Part shown: positions 5,701 through 7,441 of the stretch, piece by piece
Numbering within the stretch: the stretch's first letter is position 1
Layout of the letters: each line of letters opens with the position of its first letter
Source of the DNA: an uncultured Leptolyngbya sp.
GTDB lineage: Bacteria; Cyanobacteriota; Cyanobacteriia; Phormidesmidales; Phormidesmidaceae
Assembly (NCBI GenBank): GCA_937899365.1
Contig: CALBPH010000500.1
Span: 1-7,441, forward strand
DNA length: 7,441 nt
Reading direction: 5' to 3'
The notes under the pieces: generated by a model
Database searches by the model: none
Told to the model about the DNA's origin: nothing
What the model saw: the letters and a program-made list of their open reading frames with translations, nothing else
Made by a program: the position numbers and the translations under genes

Positions 5701-7441
5701 TACTAGTGTGTAGGTAGACCAGTAAAAGGGATGTTTAAAGTCCCAACGTCCGTGGTATTCCAGTTCTGGAAAGTGAGCTAACACTTTCTCATTAAACCCA
5801 TATAGCGCTCCATTTGAAAACTGAAGCTCACCCTGCAACATTGCCAACTGTGACTGGCGTAGGGCGGTGGCTCGAACAGGCTGTTGTAGTAAATGTTCGT
5901 AAAAGTAAGTCATTAACCCTAAGGTCCCTTCATCACTAATGGGCCATAGACTGGCCACAGACGTTTGCACCCCTGCATTGACCGCTAACCCAGCAAAACC
6001 ATATTCTGCTTCGCGATCGCCCAGGGCCGTGTTACACGCGCTTAATACCATCAGGGCAATGTTGGCGTCTTGCAAACCTAATGTATGGATCTGATCAAGC
6101 TGGAGGGGTTGATCCCATAGTTGAATGTAGGAATTACTGGGTGCTCCTGGCTCAAATACTCCATGACTTGCCAGGTGTACGATGCCAAATTTATTATGGG
6201 CAACCTGTGTCTGTAAATTGTTGAGGGTAAACTGCTCATCTAGAAATACTTCACTTTTGTAAAACGCGTCAGCAACAATCTCAAGCTCCTCTGGAACAGC
6301 CGGTAAAATTTGCTGAGAGGGAAACTGAGATGCCCCCATGGCTAGCATTTGAGTGTTTTCTATCTCGGTATATAGAAACTTTTCAGAATTGAAGTCAGTT
6401 AAACTAAAGCTGGGAATAACCCCTAGGCTGTAGCGTTCTATTAAAAATTCGTCGCCATTGTGGAGAGCCGCCACTGGTAATGTGCGTAGGCCCGTATCCA
6501 TGGCTAAGGCCAGACTTTCAATGTCTTGCTGGTGTAGTTCATTTTCAACAGGTCTGATAAACCAGTTGTAGAGCTGCTGTGCAGACGGTAAATACTGGGA
6601 AGATACGGACATTGAGTTGGTTATTTGGGCGTAAAAGTCTACGGCTATAGCCATTACTTCCTGGCGGGTGACCCCTTCAACTTTTCTGCGGATAGCCTGT
6701 CCAGTGTGGGTCAGCAACAACAAACCTAGTTCATCCTTAGGATTTAGATCGTTGGGGTCAGACAATGCCGAGTCTTTTGTATCAGGCGGGAGAAAATACA
6801 CATATAAAACGCCTGGTTTCACGCCCGTAGACGCTTCAACCTTGCCTAGGGTTTGTTGGGCTGAGGCCAGACTCGTAGACGATACGCTTACTCGCTCATA
6901 TAGGTTTAGATGAGATTTAAACTGATCTGAAAATGAGCTTTCAAGTCGCTCAAATAAAGCGCTGTTGGACTCTCTAGAGTCTTGGTCATGGGCTGATTCA
7001 TTTAAGGGCTCAATGCGACTGCTCAGTAAGGGAGGTGAGGGATTAATGGTTTGATGTATAGGTGTTGTTGATGTGATGATTTCGGGAGTGGGCGTGGCGA
7101 TAGCTGGGATGGGTGCCAACGGCTGAGTAATAGTTGGGGTAATATCTTGGGTCAGAAGAGAGATATTACCTAAAGTGTAGCTATTGATAAAAGAATTGCC
7201 CGTGGGAATCTGAAAATCTCCACTAGTGATCATGGCATGGCTGCCTAAAATGCTGCTATTATCTACTGCAAAAGGGGTAGCGCTATTGCCTCCGTGGCGA
7301 ATGGTGATATTTCCTGTGCCATTGGCTGCGGCTGTGGAGATACTGGCGATATTGCTATCTAAATTGGTGAAACTATCTGTCACTCTTAAGAGTTGAGGGG
7401 TGGTAATGTCAACGTTGCCCCCTGCCATTGCTCCTTCTGCT
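5686..7441 (-). CDS. CHAT-domain caspase-like protease fused to a filamentous-haemagglutinin-like beta-helix (C-terminal part, 5' end outside window)
   Basis: CHAT domains are caspase-family cysteine peptidases, often acting in regulated proteolysis or cell-death-like responses. The frame stays open past the ATG at 7428 to the window edge (upstream residues AEGA), and the sequence there is mid-domain, so the true start lies outside. Numbering from that internal Met: residues 1-95 are Gly/Asn/Ser/Thr-rich short strands (GGNVDITT, GTGNITIRHGG, ITSGDFQIPTGNSF) typical of the haemagglutinin-type beta-helix of two-partner-secreted proteins; 95-138 is a Pro/Thr/Ile linker; about 140-185 is a helical stretch; about 185-580 is the CHAT domain. 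The probable catalytic His is H422 in VHLASHGVFEPG (codon 6163-6165) and the Cys is C465 in LSACNTALGDREAEYGF (codon 6034-6036), followed by VASLWPISDEGT and the usual C-terminal FYWSTYTLVGSPW. Both residues are present, so it should be active. This fusion is known in cyanobacteria, but its substrate is not. The gene is convergent with the polysaccharide operon, so a shared pathway is not implied. Confidence 0.93.
   Translation of the reverse strand, partial: AEGAMAGGNVDITTPQLLRVTDSFTNLDSNIASISTAAANGTGNITIRHGGNSATPFAVDNSSILGSHAMITSGDFQIPTGNSFINSYTLGNISLLTQDITPTITQPLAPIPAIATPTPEIITSTTPIHQTINPSPPLLSSRIEPLNESAHDQDSRESNSALFERLESSFSDQFKSHLNLYERVSVSSTSLASAQQTLGKVEASTGVKPGVLYVYFLPPDTKDSALSDPNDLNPKDELGLLLLTHTGQAIRRKVEGVTRQEVMAIAVDFYAQITNSMSVSSQYLPSAQQLYNWFIRPVENELHQQDIESLALAMDTGLRTLPVAALHNGDEFLIERYSLGVIPSFSLTDFNSEKFLYTEIENTQMLAMGASQFPSQQILPAVPEELEIVADAFYKSEVFLDEQFTLNNLQTQVAHNKFGIVHLASHGVFEPGAPSNSYIQLWDQPLQLDQIHTLGLQDANIALMVLSACNTALGDREAEYGFAGLAVNAGVQTSVASLWPISDEGTLGLMTYFYEHLLQQPVRATALRQSQLAMLQGELQFSNGALYGFNEKVLAHFPELEYHGRWDFKHPFYWSTYTLVGSPW
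6013..6020. repeat. HIP1 octamer GCGATCGC
   Basis: A perfect copy of the highly iterated palindrome of cyanobacteria. It lies inside the CHAT coding region, a few codons after the catalytic Cys, where it encodes part of GDRE. I saw only this one exact copy in the window, plus near matches such as CCGATCGC around 1780. It supports a cyanobacterial origin but suggests HIP1 is not dense in this stretch. Confidence 0.85.

Noticed and set aside
6668..6913. Plus-strand open frame opposite the CHAT gene
   Set aside because: Opposite a conserved domain, with no homology recognised and no promoter or ribosome-binding site.
7426..7428. ATG at 7428 (minus strand) as the true start of the CHAT protein
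   Set aside because: The frame continues to the window edge and the residues around it lie in the middle of beta-helix repeats, with no signal peptide or ribosome-binding site evident.

Overview
The window looks like cyanobacterial chromosome, probably from a filamentous, Leptolyngbya-like or related lineage. Three things suggest this: the plastid/cyanobacterial form of the pyruvate dehydrogenase E2 active site, a HIP1 octamer (GCGATCGC), and a haemagglutinin-type protein fused to a CHAT protease, an architecture common in filamentous cyanobacteria. The genus cannot be fixed from the sequence alone.

Layout. (1) Positions 1-968 hold the 3' part of the PDH E2 gene (dihydrolipoamide acetyltransferase), followed by a strong intrinsic terminator at 1028-1065. 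(2) Positions 1063-1654 are an AT-rich gap of about 590 bases with no intact gene. It holds a degraded-looking GGGGCAA-type interspersed repeat, a Shine-Dalgarno/ATG immediately followed by TGA and then 52 open codons (a possible gene remnant or start-stop element), and two overlapping perfect inverted repeats just upstream of the next gene. (3) Positions 1655-5609 hold three same-strand genes with short spacers (87 and 37 bases): an outer-membrane polysaccharide export protein (OPX, Wza/GumB type), a polysaccharide co-polymerase (Wzc/GumC type without a kinase domain) and a Wzy/O-antigen-ligase-family membrane protein. (4) Positions 5610-5685 form a convergent gap packed with inverted repeats, probably a bidirectional terminator. 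(5) Positions 5686-7441, minus strand, hold the C-terminal part of a large protein in which a filamentous-haemagglutinin-like beta-helix is joined through a Pro/Thr-rich linker to a CHAT caspase-like protease with its His/Cys pair intact.

The three plus-strand genes together give a polymerase, a chain-length/co-polymerase component and an outer-membrane exit protein, the core of a Wzy-dependent exopolysaccharide pathway. No flippase, initiating phosphoglycosyltransferase, glycosyltransferase or BY-kinase lies in the window, so those must be supplied from elsewhere. The E2 gene is a housekeeping neighbour separated by its own terminator, and its codon choice (mostly C/G-ending) contrasts with the A/T-ending codons of the polysaccharide genes. 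The CHAT gene is convergent and is not part of the polysaccharide operon. No tRNA, rRNA, CRISPR array, insertion sequence or phage gene was seen.
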